From: PALSA-555 sp963821325
Lineage (GTDB): Bacteria; Actinomycetota; Acidimicrobiia; IMCC26256; PALSA-555
DNA length: 64,000 nucleotides
NCBI GenBank assembly: GCA_963821325.1
Contig: CAWGDC010000002.1
Span: 558,001 to 622,000, forward strand
Direction of reading: 5' to 3'
The position numbers and the translations under genes were made by a program. Below the pieces are notes generated by a model. That model worked only from the letters and a program-made list of their open reading frames with translations, did no database searches and was not told the DNA's origin. Numbering within the stretch: position 1 is the first letter of the stretch; every line of letters starts with the position of its first letter. Below are positions 37,180 through 46,123 of this stretch, piece by piece.

Positions 37180-37999
37180 GCGTCAGGCCCCCCTTCCACC
37201 CCAGGCGGTGGTGCGCGCGACGCGGCGGCCACAGAGTTCCTGGCCCATGCGGCAATCGACGGCGCAGGCCCCGCCGGGATGCGAGTCGGCCAGGAGGGCG
37301 CCCTCGCGACAGCGCCCACCAAGACGCAGCTTTCGCAGGAGCGCCAAGTGACGCCTCGTGCTCCAGTGTCGTATCGCCGGCTGCCCGATCCACCGGGGTG
37401 GTAGGGACACGGAGATCACTCCTACCGGAGAAGCACGCGTCACCATCGAGATCGACTGGGCTTCGCCTGACGCGACCACGGTCGATGCCCTCGATCTTGC
37501 GAATGACTGCATCGAGAGCTGGCGCGCTTTCCTCGAACGGTTCGGCGTCGCTGAGCCCTGACGGTGAGGCTCGGGTCACCGAACCGCGCCTCGCAGGATT
37601 TCGGCGAAGTCGGCGACCAGCGGTGGCGTCATGCCACCGCGCCGACGACGCGTCGTGTGGCGAGCGCGGCCTTGTCGGCAGCGAGGCGCTCGGCTGCGGC
37701 CTTGACCTGCCGGGGTCGACGAGCCCGTCGTCGCCGCGCGCAACGCGGACGGCTCGACGAAGCGGAGCAGGTCGGCCACGGGCGCTCGAATAGTCGTTGG
37801 ACTCTTCGCTTATGTCGAGTCCTCACGGGTCTAGTTCGCGTGCCGACCTATGCGATCTCAACCGAGGTGGCCATCGAGTCCGGGGTCTGAGATTGACGTG
37901 GCCGCTGTCACCGGGGGACGTGCTCACGCCACGGACTGATCACGGTGGAGATCCTCGACGAGGTAAGCCATTCGAACACGGCCTGCAGGGTGCATCGAC
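37180..37999. other. Gene-poor stretch between paralogue 3 and the recombinase
   Basis: About 820 bases. A possible 67-codon frame from GTG 37358 to 37561 ends with a protein-like DALDLANDCIESWRAFLERF, but no family is recognised. Other frames are short and low in complexity. I find no toxin-antitoxin pair or excisionase that I could support. Confidence 0.4.
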
Positions 38000-38785
38000 G
38001 TGACGTTCGCCAGCAGCCTCGGCGCCCGGAATCAAACCAAACGAGCGATTGCTATAGGTGTCGTGGTTGGGAGTACGCGCAATCCGCTTGGCGGTGCCGT
38101 CGTCGTCGGGTACGTCCGATGCTCTACGGCTGAGCAAACGGACTCGGGGCTGGGGCTGACTGCTCAACGCACGGCTATCAAGGCCGAGTGTGAGCGCCGA
38201 GGGTGGACCCTGGACGCCGTCTACGAGGACGCTGGGGCCTCGGGTAAGGCCCTGCAGGGTCGTCCGGCACTGGCCGAAGCCCTCGGCAGACTCGACCGTG
38301 GCGATGCCAGCACCCTGGTCGTCGCCAAGCTCGATCGCCTGACCCGTAGCGTCCGTGACGCGGCGGACATGCTCGACCGGTCGGCTCGCCACGGGTGGGC
38401 ACTTGTCGCTCTGGATCTGGGAGTTGACACCACCACGCCTGCCGGTGAAGCAATGGCCAACGTAATGACTGCCTTTGCCCAGCTTGAGCGTCGTCTCATC
38501 AGCCAGCGCACCCGCGACGCGCTCGCGGTGAAGCGGTCCCAGGGTGTTCGCCTGGGCCGCCCCCGATCTCTTCCCCAAGCCGTCGTGGATCGCATCGTGT
38601 CCGAACGAGAGCAGACTCGCAGTTGGTCAGCGATCGCGCGTGATCTCGATGCCGAGGGAGTACCGACCGCACAAGGGGGCAAGCGGTGGTATCCCGCCAC
38701 GGTGCGGGCCGTGTACCGGAGCGCTCGTCCTGAGATCCAGGAAATCGACCCCGGACAACGAGAGCGGGCTTTGGCTACCAGCTAG
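38000..38785 (+). CDS. Serine recombinase (resolvase/invertase family)
   Basis: About 261 residues (start uncertain, GTG 38000 used; the conserved part begins near residue 33). The catalytic Ser is in VVVGYVRCSTAEQ, and the second conserved block, VAKLDRLTRSVRDA, supplies the active-site Arg. LISQRTRDALAVKRSQGVRL marks the long E-helix. The C-terminal SWSAIARDLDAEGVPT and WYPATVRAVY form a helix-turn-helix for site recognition. The length fits small resolvase/invertases, not large serine integrases. It sits next to the tRNA-Lys attachment site, so it may resolve or invert element DNA; the original integration was more likely by the decayed tyrosine integrase. Confidence 0.88.
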   Translation: MTFASSLGARNQTKRAIAIGVVVGSTRNPLGGAVVVGYVRCSTAEQTDSGLGLTAQRTAIKAECERRGWTLDAVYEDAGASGKALQGRPALAEALGRLDRGDASTLVVAKLDRLTRSVRDAADMLDRSARHGWALVALDLGVDTTTPAGEAMANVMTAFAQLERRLISQRTRDALAVKRSQGVRLGRPRSLPQAVVDRIVSEREQTRSWSAIARDLDAEGVPTAQGGKRWYPATVRAVYRSARPEIQEIDPGQRERALATS

Positions 38786-38844
38786 CTCGGCGGCCGGTCG
38801 GAGTTGCCTCTCAGCCCCTCCACGATCTCGTCACGCTCAGGGTT

Positions 38845-38905
38845 GTGACCTGCGCTTCTCCGTACGCCCCCGGGGACTCGAACCCCGAACCTAGTGATTA
38901 AGAGT
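38845..38905 (-). repeat. Attachment-site repeat within and beyond tRNA-Lys 3' end (right end of element B)
   Basis: The direct partner of 33389-33450. The identity extends 18 bases beyond the tRNA 3' end and into the anticodon loop, so element B (about 5.4 kb) is bracketed by a repeat of about 61 bp with the intact tRNA kept at this end. Confidence 0.85.
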
Positions 38906-38936
38906 CACTTGCTCTAACCAGTTGAGCTAGGGGCGC
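38863..38936 (-). tRNA. tRNA-Lys (anticodon CUU)
   Basis: Acceptor GCGCCCC pairs with GGGGCGT (G-U at the first pair), D-arm GCTC/GAGC, anticodon loop CTCTTAA closed by AGTGA/TCACT, T-arm CGGGG/CCCCG and discriminator A. The 3' half doubles as an integration target. Confidence 0.95.
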
Positions 38937-39004
38937 TGGTGGCGTCATCGTAACCGTGATGGGGGTTCGAGCCCCGCGGATCGTTGGGCGTACCGTGCCC
39001 GCAG

Positions 39005-39919
39005 ATGGAGATCCTCATTACCGGCGCAAGCGGACTTATCGGGACCGCACTGATGCCGGTGTTGCGCGCCGCAGGCCACCGTCCGATCGCCGCTGTCCGC
39101 GGCCGCGCCGTTCCGCCAGGGGTTGACGGGATTGCGTGGGATCCTTCGTCGGGCACCATCGACGCGGCGGCGCTCGAGGGGATCGGCGGTGTGGTTCATC
39201 TCGCCGGCGCGGGGATCGGGGACCGACGATGGACACCGGCGCGGAAACAGCTGCTCGTCGAGAGTCGCACCCGCTCGACCGGCCTGCTCGCCTCGACGCT
39301 CGCCGGGCTCACCACACCACCCAGCGTGCTCGTGTCCGGATCCGCGGTCGGCTACTACGGCGATCGCGCCGACGCGGAGCTCACCGAGACGGCGGGTGCC
39401 GGCGACGACTTCGCGGCCCAGCTGTGCGTGCAGTGGGAGGCGGCGGCGTCACCGGCGGCAGCCGCGGGCATCCGGGTCAGCACCATCCGGACGGGGATCG
39501 TGCTCGGGCCGCACGGCGGCATGCTGCGCCGGGTCCTCGGCCCGTTCCGGGTCGGACTCGGCGGACGGCTCGGCTCCGGCCGTCAATACCTCAGCTGGAT
39601 CTCCCTGACCGACGAGACCCGCGCCATCGTGCACGTGCTCGAGCACCCCGACGTCGTCGGGCCCGCGAACCTCACCGCACCGGACCCGGTCACGAACGCC
39701 GAGTTCACGACGGTGCTTGGCCACCTGCTGCGGCGCCCCACCATCCTGCCGACCCCGCTCACCCCTCTCCGCGCCGTGTACGGGACCGAGCTCGTCGAGA
39801 CGTTGCTCCTCGCCAGCCAGCGGGCGGTGCCCCACGCCCTCACCAGCACCGGCTTCGAGTTTCAGCATCGCACCGTGGCCGCCGCGTTGCGGGCGGCGCT
39901 CCAACGACCAGCGGAGTGA
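39005..39919 (+). CDS. TIGR01777-family NAD-dependent epimerase-like protein
   Basis: A 304-residue extended-SDR protein (YfcH/SulA-like). The N-terminal ITGASGLIGTAL is the nucleotide-binding loop. VVHLAGAGIGDRRWTPARK is the family's characteristic block, followed by SRTRSTGLLA, SGSAVGYYGDR (which replaces the YxxxK region) and IRTGIVLGPHGGML. LGSGRQYLSWISLTDETRA is also typical. The biochemical role is unknown in most members. The ATG start is used; the following nucleoside hydrolase starts 6 bases after the stop, suggesting an operon. It is the first chromosomal gene right of the tRNA-Lys island. Confidence 0.92.
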   Translation: MEILITGASGLIGTALMPVLRAAGHRPIAAVRGRAVPPGVDGIAWDPSSGTIDAAALEGIGGVVHLAGAGIGDRRWTPARKQLLVESRTRSTGLLASTLAGLTTPPSVLVSGSAVGYYGDRADAELTETAGAGDDFAAQLCVQWEAAASPAAAAGIRVSTIRTGIVLGPHGGMLRRVLGPFRVGLGGRLGSGRQYLSWISLTDETRAIVHVLEHPDVVGPANLTAPDPVTNAEFTTVLGHLLRRPTILPTPLTPLRAVYGTELVETLLLASQRAVPHALTSTGFEFQHRTVAAALRAALQRPAE

Positions 39920-39925
39920 CCCCGG

Positions 39926-40687
39926 GTGCGGCTTTGGATCGACACCGACGTCGGCGACGACCCCGACGACGCCATCACTCTCTTGTGCGCCGCGGCCAGC
40001 CCGACCGTCGAGCTCGTCGGCGTGAGCACCGTCGACGGCGATCATGGTCGGCGAGCCGCGACGGCCCGGTCACTGGTCGACGCGCCCGTCGTCCGAGGCG
40101 ACGACCCCGCCTTGGGCAGGGCCGTCGCCGACGCGGCGCCCGAGGCGTTCCTGGCGATCGGCCCGCTCACGAACGTGGCGGCGTTGGTCGCCAACCGGAC
40201 CGAGCTGCCGCCGCTGACCTTGATGGGCGGTGTGCTCGGGACGGTCCGCCACTGGGGACACGACCTCGACGTCGAGCACAACTTCGGCCGCGACCCCGCC
40301 GCCGCTAGCGTCACGCTCCGACGGTGCTCGTCACCGCTCATCGTGCCGCTGAACGTGACCCTCGCGACGCGCCTCGCGCCAGGCCAGCTCGAGCAGCTGC
40401 TGCGGGCCGCCCCGGCACTCCGGGCGCACGTCGAGACGTTTCTCGACCTGCAGGGAACCCTCGGTGTGCTGCCGACCGAGCGCGCCGTCTTCCTGCACGA
40501 CCCCCTGGCGCTCCTGGCGCTGCTCGACCGCAGCGTCCTGGACGTGGAGGAGCGGCTGCTCGCCGTCCAGGCGCACGGCCAGCTCGTCGAGGCGCCCGAC
40601 GGGTCCGCGGCGCGCGTCGCTGTCGGCGTCGACGAGCAGCGAGCCGTGGAGCTGGTGCTGGCACTCCTCGGCGCTGACGTGGGGTGA
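39926..40687 (+). CDS. Inosine-uridine-type nucleoside hydrolase
   Basis: A 253-residue nucleoside hydrolase that would split purine or pyrimidine nucleosides into base and ribose. The signature DTDVGDDPDDA at residues 6-16 provides the Ca2+ ligands. GPLTNVAALV and LMGGVLGTVRHWGHD with EHNFGRDPAAA complete the pocket, and FLHDPLALLALLD contains the second-site His-Asp. It is shorter than the usual 300 or so residues, mainly in the middle. A GTG start follows the epimerase gene by 6 bases. The stop codon lies inside the 3' end of tRNA-His on the opposite strand. Confidence 0.9.
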   Translation: MRLWIDTDVGDDPDDAITLLCAAASPTVELVGVSTVDGDHGRRAATARSLVDAPVVRGDDPALGRAVADAAPEAFLAIGPLTNVAALVANRTELPPLTLMGGVLGTVRHWGHDLDVEHNFGRDPAAASVTLRRCSSPLIVPLNVTLATRLAPGQLEQLLRAAPALRAHVETFLDLQGTLGVLPTERAVFLHDPLALLALLDRSVLDVEERLLAVQAHGQLVEAPDGSAARVAVGVDEQRAVELVLALLGADVG

Positions 40688-40757
40688 CCGAGGGGTTTCG
40701 AACCCCCGACCTCCGGGACCACAACCCGGCGCTCTAGCCAACTGAGCTACGGCCACC
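40683..40757 (-). tRNA. tRNA-His (anticodon GUG)
   Basis: Acceptor GTGGCCG pairs with CGGTCAC and the extra G-1 opposite C73 typical of tRNA-His is encoded. The anticodon loop is TTGTGGT and the T-arm contains GGTTCGAAA. It overlaps the end of the nucleoside hydrolase gene by five bases. Confidence 0.95.
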
Positions 40758-41058
40758 ATGGCGACGCCCGCCGCAACCCGCAGTCGGCGTTGCGCGCACC
40801 CGAAGGCGGGCACGGCGTCCCCACATCGCCCGACCACCGACAGCGTGACACCATCGAGACCGTGCAATGTGGGTCGACAGCGTATCTCCACCGGACGGTG
40901 GCACGCCGCCGTGTTCGAGCACGGTGTGACCACGACGCGCGGAGGAGCGGTCCGCTGCCGTGCACGCGCCGGTACCCTGCCCGCCATGCCACGGGCCGTG
41001 CGAGCCGCCCACGGCGCGGGGGCGCACTGGGACGCCACGGCGCCCGCGTCACGAGCGG
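40758..41058. other. Intergenic stretch, no feature recognised
   Basis: About 300 bases between tRNA-His and the TMEM175-like gene. Open frames are Arg/His-rich and not protein-like. The promoter of the next gene presumably lies here. Confidence 0.4.
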
Positions 41059-41685
41059 GTGGTTGCTGTGGGTCGTGATCGGCTCGAGACCTTCAGCGAT
41101 GGGGTCTTCGCGGTCGCCATCACGTTGCTCGCCCTGAACCTCGCCGTGGCGGGACCGGGCCACGGGAGCCTGGCGCACCAGCTGTCGGACCGGTGGCCGT
41201 CCTTTGCGGCCTACGCCGTCAGCTTCTCCACGATCGGGATCATCTGGGTCAACCACCACGCCCTCTTCAAGGGAATCGCCACGGTCGACCGCCTCCTCGT
41301 GTTTGCGAACCTGTCGCTGCTGTTCTTCGTCGTGCTCATCCCGTTCGCGACGACCACGATGGCGACCTACCTGCGCGGCGGGGGCAGCGACGCTCACCTG
41401 GCGGCCGCGATCTACGGGCTCGTCTACGAAGGGACGAGCCTCGCGTTCTTCGCCCTGTTCTGGTACCCGATCCGCCACGGGCTGCTCGTGGTGCCGATCC
41501 CGCCGGACGCGCAGCGCGCCGCCATCCTCCGGTTCTGTCTGGGATCGGGCGGCTATCTCGTGGTGGTCGGCATCGCGTTCGTCAGCCCGACCGCCGCGCT
41601 CACGCTCACCGGATTCATCGCCGTCTACTACGTCGTCGACCGGACCTCGAGCGCAGCGCGGACAACGCCGCAGCTCGAGGACTGA
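41059..41685 (+). CDS. TMEM175-like integral membrane protein (DUF1211)
   Basis: A 208-residue six-helix membrane protein. The family motif R-x-E-TFSDGVFAVAITLL near the N-terminus lines the pore in TMEM175-type K+ channels. FSTIGIIWVNHHALF is the second family block, and LLFFVVLIPFATTTMA, VYEGTSLAFFALFWYPI and YLVVVGIAFVSPTAAL are further spans. Bacterial members are K+-permeable channels; selectivity here is inferred. GTG 41059 is chosen, with GTG 41068 possible. Monocistronic. Confidence 0.88.
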   Translation: MVAVGRDRLETFSDGVFAVAITLLALNLAVAGPGHGSLAHQLSDRWPSFAAYAVSFSTIGIIWVNHHALFKGIATVDRLLVFANLSLLFFVVLIPFATTTMATYLRGGGSDAHLAAAIYGLVYEGTSLAFFALFWYPIRHGLLVVPIPPDAQRAAILRFCLGSGGYLVVVGIAFVSPTAALTLTGFIAVYYVVDRTSSAARTTPQLED

Positions 41686-41912
41686 GCACGGGTTCACCGT
41701 CGGTCGAGGACTGACCTGAGCGTCGACGGAGGCGACCGACCATTCAGGTCGATGGGCGCACGCACCGCGACCAATGGATGTCGAGAAGGCGGTCGCTCCG
41801 TCCCGGCTGCGCTACGGGCGCTCGGGTGCTGCCAGGCGGAGCGAATGTACCGGTGACGACGGCCGGCGATGGTTGGAGTGGCCCCGTTCGCGGCGACGGT
41901 AGGGTCGCGTGG

Positions 41913-42230
41913 ATGAACGATGAGCCGACGACGGTGCTCGACGCGCTCCGCGTCCTCGCCGCCGACGGCTTCGACACGTCGTTCGCGCTCATCGACGGCA
42001 GCGTGCACGACGAGGCGTGCCGCACCGCGCACCCGATCGAGCAGATCACGGCGCTGCGGGTCTACCGATTCGAAGGCCCCAGCGATCCAGACGAAGAAGC
42101 GGCGGTGTACGCCGTGCAGTGCCAACACTGCGGCGCCCGCGGCGCCATCGTCACCTCCTACGGGCCCGGCGCCGACCCGGCCCTCACCGATCGCCTCGAC
42201 GTACCCCGCGCCCACGCGCGGGACCGGTGA
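41913..42230 (+). CDS. Small conserved hypothetical protein
   Basis: A 105-residue acidic protein from ATG 41913. LDALRVLAADGFDTSFALID is followed by CRTAHPIEQ, YRFEGPSDPDEEAAVYAVQC and a CxHCGARG pair, so one C-terminal Cys pair plus an upstream Cys could bind metal. This layout is common in small proteins of unknown function in actinobacteria. It directly precedes the UBP zinc-finger gene (six-base gap) and is probably co-transcribed with it. Confidence 0.72.
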   Translation: MNDEPTTVLDALRVLAADGFDTSFALIDGSVHDEACRTAHPIEQITALRVYRFEGPSDPDEEAAVYAVQCQHCGARGAIVTSYGPGADPALTDRLDVPRAHARDR

Positions 42231-42235
42231 CGCCG

Positions 42236-42532
42236 ATGGCGCCCACCTGCTCGCACCTCGCGGATCTCGACCTGGACAGCGCAGCCAGCGGGAACGGCTG
42301 CGACGAGTGCACGCTGATCGGTTCGACCTGGGTGCACCTGCGGCGCTGCATCGAGTGCGGGCACATCGGCTGCTGCGACAGCTCACCGAACCGGCACGCC
42401 ACCGCCCACTTCCACACCTCGAGCCACCCGCTCGTCCAATCCTTCGAACCGGGCGAGGAGTGGTTCTGGTGCTACTCCGATGAGCTCACCTTCGAAGTCC
42501 CGGACCGCCCACCGAACCCGGCGCATCGGTGA
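42236..42532 (+). CDS. UBP-type zinc-finger protein
   Basis: A 98-residue single-domain protein with the ZnF-UBP pattern: CSHLADL, GCDECTLIGSTWVHLRRCIE, CGHIGCCDSS, HATAHFHTSSHPLVQSFE and WFWCYSDE. All Cys/His ligands are present. In eukaryotes this domain binds the ubiquitin C-terminus. Bacterial stand-alone members are widespread next to transporters, with unknown partners. It is preceded by a small Cys protein and its stop overlaps the GTG of the MFS exporter, so the three form an operon. Confidence 0.92.
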   Translation: MAPTCSHLADLDLDSAASGNGCDECTLIGSTWVHLRRCIECGHIGCCDSSPNRHATAHFHTSSHPLVQSFEPGEEWFWCYSDELTFEVPDRPPNPAHR

Positions 42533-44005
42533 CACCGCCGCCGGGCGGGGCCGGCCCCGGGCTGCGGATGCGCAGCGCGACCGGCCGATGGGTCATCGCC
42601 GCCGCGGTGCTCGGGTCGGGTGTCGCGTTCATCGACGGCACCGTCGTCAACGCCGCGCTCCCGGCCATCTCGCGCGACTTTCACGCCGGGCTGTCCGATC
42701 TGCAGTGGGTCGTCACCGCGTATCTCTTGACGCTCGGCGCGCTGCTGGTGATCGGCGGCTCGCTCGGTGACCTGTTCGGGCGGCGCCGAGTCTTCATCAT
42801 CGGCCTCATCGCCTTCGGCGTCACCTCGGTGCTCAGCGGCGCCGCGCCGTCGATCGAGACGCTCATCGCGGCGCGGGCCCTGCAAGGTGTGGCTGCCGCC
42901 CTGCTGGTACCGGGGAGCCTGGCGATCATCTCGGCGTCGTTCTGTCCCGAAGATCGCGGCGCCGCGATCGGCGCGTGGAGCGGCCTCGCCGGGGTCACCA
43001 CGGCGATCGGCCCGTTCCTCGGCGGCTTCCTGATCGACAGCGTGTCCTGGCGGCTCGTCTTCCTCATCAACCCGCCGATCGTCGCCGTGACCGCGCTCCT
43101 CGCCTACCGACACATCCCCGAGACCCGCGACGAGGAAGCCAGCCACCACGTCGACGTCCTCGGCGGCGGCGCCCTCGCGCTCGGCCTCGCCGGGGTGGTC
43201 GACGCCCTCATCGAGGGACCCGCCCACGGCTGGACCGCTCCCACCTTGGTCCTCGGTCTCGGTGGGCTCGCCGCGCTCGTCGCCTTCGTCGTCATCGAGC
43301 TCCGCTCCGCCGCGCCGATGGTGCCGCTCAGCGTGTTCCGCTCCCGACAGTTCTCCGGCGCGAACGCCGTGACCTTCGTCGTCTACGGGGCACTCGGCTC
43401 CGTCACCTTCTTGCTGGTCGTCCACCTCCAGACCGACCTCGGCTACTCGGCACTGGAAGCCGGCGCGTCGCTGCTGCCCCTGACCGTGCTCATGCTCGCG
43501 TTCTCGGCGCGGATGGGAGCACTCGCCCAGCGCATCGGGCCGCGACTGCCCATGACCATCGGACCGATCGTCGTCGGCATCGGCGTGGCGCTGCTCGCGC
43601 GGGTGCAGGCCGGGACGACCTATTGGACCACCGTCTTCCCAGCGGCGATCGTGCTCGGCCTCGGGCTGACGATCACGGTGGCGCCGCTCACCGCCGCGGT
43701 ACTCGGCGCGGTCGAGGACCGCCACGCGGGAATCGGCTCCGCGATCAACAACGCCGTCTCTCGGATCGCCGGTCTCCTCGCGGTCGCCGTGCTGCCCGCG
43801 GCCGCGGGTCTCGCCACCGCGAGCGGCGGCCTCGACCTCGCCCACGGGTTCGGGCCGCGCCATGGACCTCGCCGGTGGCCTCGCGGTGATCGGCGGTGTG
43901 CTCGCGTGGTTCACGATCCGCACGTCGGCCCGCGTCGCTTCCGTCCCGACGGCGACGCCCGTCGCCTGTCAGGACCCGGGCCTCCGCCAGCCGGCGGCCG
44001 CCTGA
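42529..44005 (+). CDS. DHA2-family (14-TM) MFS drug exporter, one frameshift near the end
   Basis: A multidrug-type proton antiporter of the EmrB/QacA class. Motif C-like DGTVVNAALPAIS is followed by DLQWVVTAYLLTLGALLVI, motif A LGDLFGRRRVF and ARALQGVAAALLVPGSLAII, with about 14 hydrophobic spans. An extra C at about 43855 (TTCGGGCCGC) moves the last helix out of frame. When repaired, MDLAGGLAVIGGVLAWFTI and a stop at 44003-44005 follow. The GTG start overlaps the UBP stop. The adjacent MerR regulator on the opposite strand may sense drugs. Confidence 0.88.
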
Positions 44006-44018
44006 CGTCGAACGCCGG

Positions 44019-44372
44019 TCAGTTGGCGACGACGTCGGCCACGAGGGGTCCCGGCACGAGCGCGAGGCGCAGCAGCCGGGACGGACGGGGATCGGCGAAG
44101 GCGTCGGCGGTCAGCCCCACCACTCCCGCGAGGGTGTCGCCGCGGTCGTAGGCGTCGAGCAGGACCCGGATCCCCGCCAGGGAGAAGCCCCGCTGCTGGA
44201 GGCGGCGCACGGCTCGGAGCCGGGCCAGATGCCCCGCGTCGTAGCGGCCGACCCGGCCCTCGAGGCGCGGCGCCTCGACGAGACCGAGCGACTGGTAGGC
44301 GCGCAGGTTCCGCGTGCTCAACCCGACGGCCCGCGCCGCCTCGTCGATTCGCCACCCCACATCATCCGCCAT
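44019..44372 (-). CDS. MerR-family transcriptional regulator
   Basis: A 117-residue protein. The N-terminal winged helix reads WRIDEAARAVGLSTRNLRAY followed by QSLGLVEAPRLEGRVGRYD and LRAVRRLQQRGFSLAGIRVL, the typical MerR dimerisation start. The effector domain is very short and without Cys, so it is not a metal sensor. ATG 44372 lies inside a palindrome shared with the divergent gene, so it probably autoregulates. Its stop is 14 bases from the repaired end of the MFS gene (convergent). Confidence 0.92.
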   Translation of the reverse strand: MADDVGWRIDEAARAVGLSTRNLRAYQSLGLVEAPRLEGRVGRYDAGHLARLRAVRRLQQRGFSLAGIRVLLDAYDRGDTLAGVVGLTADAFADPRPSRLLRLALVPGPLVADVVAN

Positions 44373-44395
44373 AGATTCATGATACATGGATCTAT
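44371..44395. promoter_or_regulatory. Palindromic MerR-type operator overlapping both divergent start codons
   Basis: ATAGATTCATG, spacer ATA, CATGGATCTAT: 11-bp arms with one mismatch. The left arm contains the MerR start codon on the minus strand and the right arm follows the ATG (44386) of the divergent gene. Only 13 bases separate the two genes, so both transcripts must be leaderless or begin inside the opposite gene. Confidence 0.8.
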
Positions 44396-44987
44396 GGCAA
44401 ACCGAGGAGGTCGCGGCGGAGGTGGTGCGCCACCGCCGAGCCCTAACGGGCTTCACGGCCGCCGCCGAGCATGTCCGCCACGACGCGTGGGGCTCTCCGA
44501 CGCCCTGCACCGACTGGGATGCCCGCGAGCTCGTCGAGCACGTCATCGGGTTTCACGAGTTCCTCCTCCTGCGCCCGCTCGGCGTCCGCGCACATCGCCC
44601 ACGCGTCGACCCACTGGCCCGCTGGCGTGCGACCGAGCGGGCGATGGGCACGGTCCTGGACGACCCGCGCGCGCTCGACGCCGCCGCCGAGTACTTCGAC
44701 GGGGCCCGCCGCCGTCCCCGCGAGCTGCTTGCCGTCCTCGCCGACGACACGGTCGTTCACACCTGGGACCTGGCCCGCGGCCGGTCGGCGCGCCCGATCG
44801 CCTGGCGGCGGACCTGTGCGCGCTGGCCTACACCGACGCCCTCCGTCAGACAACCCGGCGCCAGACCTCCGACCTGTTCGCCGCGGCGGTGGCGGTCTCC
44901 CCGGACGCGCCGGTACAGGACCGGCTGCTCGGGCTGCTCGGTCGCGATCCCGCCTGGCGACCAGGCAGCCACGCGCCGTCGGCGTAG
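44386..44987 (+). CDS. Maleylpyruvate isomerase-N / TIGR03086-type protein, one frameshift
   Basis: A DinB-fold mycothiol-dependent-type enzyme of about 200 residues. AAAEHVRHDAWGSPTPCTDW is followed by DARELVEHVIGFHEF with the His ligand, and DDTVVHTWDLARG with a second His, as in metal-binding MDMPI domains. Near 44790 the frame shifts. The end, LAADLCALAYTDALRQTTRR through GRDPAWRPGSHAPSA, lies in another frame with a stop at 44985. The substrate is unknown; mycothiol-dependent transferases are the nearest described relatives. It is divergent from the MerR gene and controlled by the shared operator. Confidence 0.8.
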
Positions 44988-45029
44988 GCGCGACCCGCGG
45001 GTGTCGCCACCTGCTTCAACGTCGGCGAC

Positions 45030-45870
45030 GTGGTCTTCGCCTCGCACCGCGGTGGCACCAACCGACATCAAGTTCCGAAAGCCCAACGACCGTGAGATCC
45101 GTCGCCTCTTGCTGGCCGACGCCATCGCGGACATCCATGCCCGCTCGCGGGGCACCTACGGGATCTTGCGGGTCAAAGCGGCCCTCGAGATCGAACAGGG
45201 GCTCATCGTCAACACCAAGCTGGTCAAGGGGATCATGCGTGATCTGGGCCTCCGCGGCCTTCCTGGTCCCAAGAAGGGCTCCAAGCACCTGAAGAACGCA
45301 GCCGACGTGCGAGGACCTGGTCCAGCGCCAATTCAGCGCCTCGGTCCCCAACGAGCTGTGGCTGACCGACATCACCGAGCACCCCACCCGCGAGGGCAAG
45401 CTCTACTGCTGCGTGGTGCTCGACCTCTTCAGCCGCAAAGTGGTCGGTTGGGCCATCGACCGGCGCTGCGAGGCCGCCTTGGTCAACGACGCCTTAGCCA
45501 AGGCCAGCGGCTCGAGGCCGACGAGACCCGGGACGGTCATCCACTCCGATCACGGCACCCAGTTCACCTCGTGGTCCTTCACCGAGAACGTCCGGCGTCT
45601 CGGGCTCGTCAGCTCCATGGGCACGGTCGGCGACTGCTACGACAACGCCCCGATGGAGTCGTTCTGGGGCTCAATGCAGGTCGAGCTCTTGGACCGCCAG
45701 AAGTGGCGCACCAACCTCGAGCTCGCCGTCGCCATGGCAGACTACATCGACCACTTCTACAATTCGACCGGCGACACAGCTCGCTCGGTTACCTCACCCC
45801 GAACGAGTTCGAAGCGTCCCACCTACCACCCACCCAGCAGGCCACTTTGTCCGAAAAAGTGGTCCACTGA
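45030..45870 (+). mobile_element. IS3-family transposase remnant (OrfB, 5'-truncated, frameshifted)
   Basis: An OrfB-type DDE integrase. The HTH_21-like part (LLLADAIADIHARSRGTYGI, VKGIMRDLGLRGLPGPKKG) is followed by the catalytic core: D in ELWLTDITEHPTREG, D in TVIHSDHGTQFTS and E in YDNAPMESFWGSMQ. The end is NSTRRHSSLGYLTPNEFEAS. There are frameshifts at 45310 (extra C in GTGCGAG) and near 45773. OrfA and the 5' terminus are absent. Terminal repeats could not be paired because the left end is lost; the right end lies just before tRNA-Gly. Confidence 0.85.
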
Positions 45871-45890
45871 ATGGGGTCAAGCTCTGATGG

Positions 45891-45961
45891 AGCGGCGGAC
45901 GGGAATCGAACCCGCGTCATCGCCTTGGAAGGGCGAGGCTCTGCCGTTGAGCTACCGCCGC
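45891..45961 (-). tRNA. tRNA-Gly (anticodon UCC)
   Basis: Acceptor GCGGCGG pairs with CCGCCGC, anticodon loop CTTCCAA is closed by CGCCC/GGCG, and the T-arm contains GGTTCGATT. 71 nucleotides, with the short D-loop usual for tRNA-Gly. Confidence 0.94.
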
Positions 45962-46049
45962 GTGCGCGCCGCAGGGCCACGCCGCCACCAGTCTTGCCGT
46001 CGTGGGTGCCGCACCGCCATCCATTGGCGACACGTCGCCGCGACGCTGG

Positions 46050-46123
46050 TCGGGGAGGGGGGATTTGAACCCCCGACCGCCTGCCCCCAAAGCAGGTGCG
46101 CTACCGGGCTGCGCTACTCCCCG
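46050..46123 (-). tRNA. tRNA-Pro (anticodon UGG)
   Basis: Acceptor CGGGGAG pairs with CTCCCCG, anticodon loop TTTGGGG is closed by CCTGC/GCAGG, the T-arm contains GGTTCAAAT and the discriminator is A. Confidence 0.95.
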
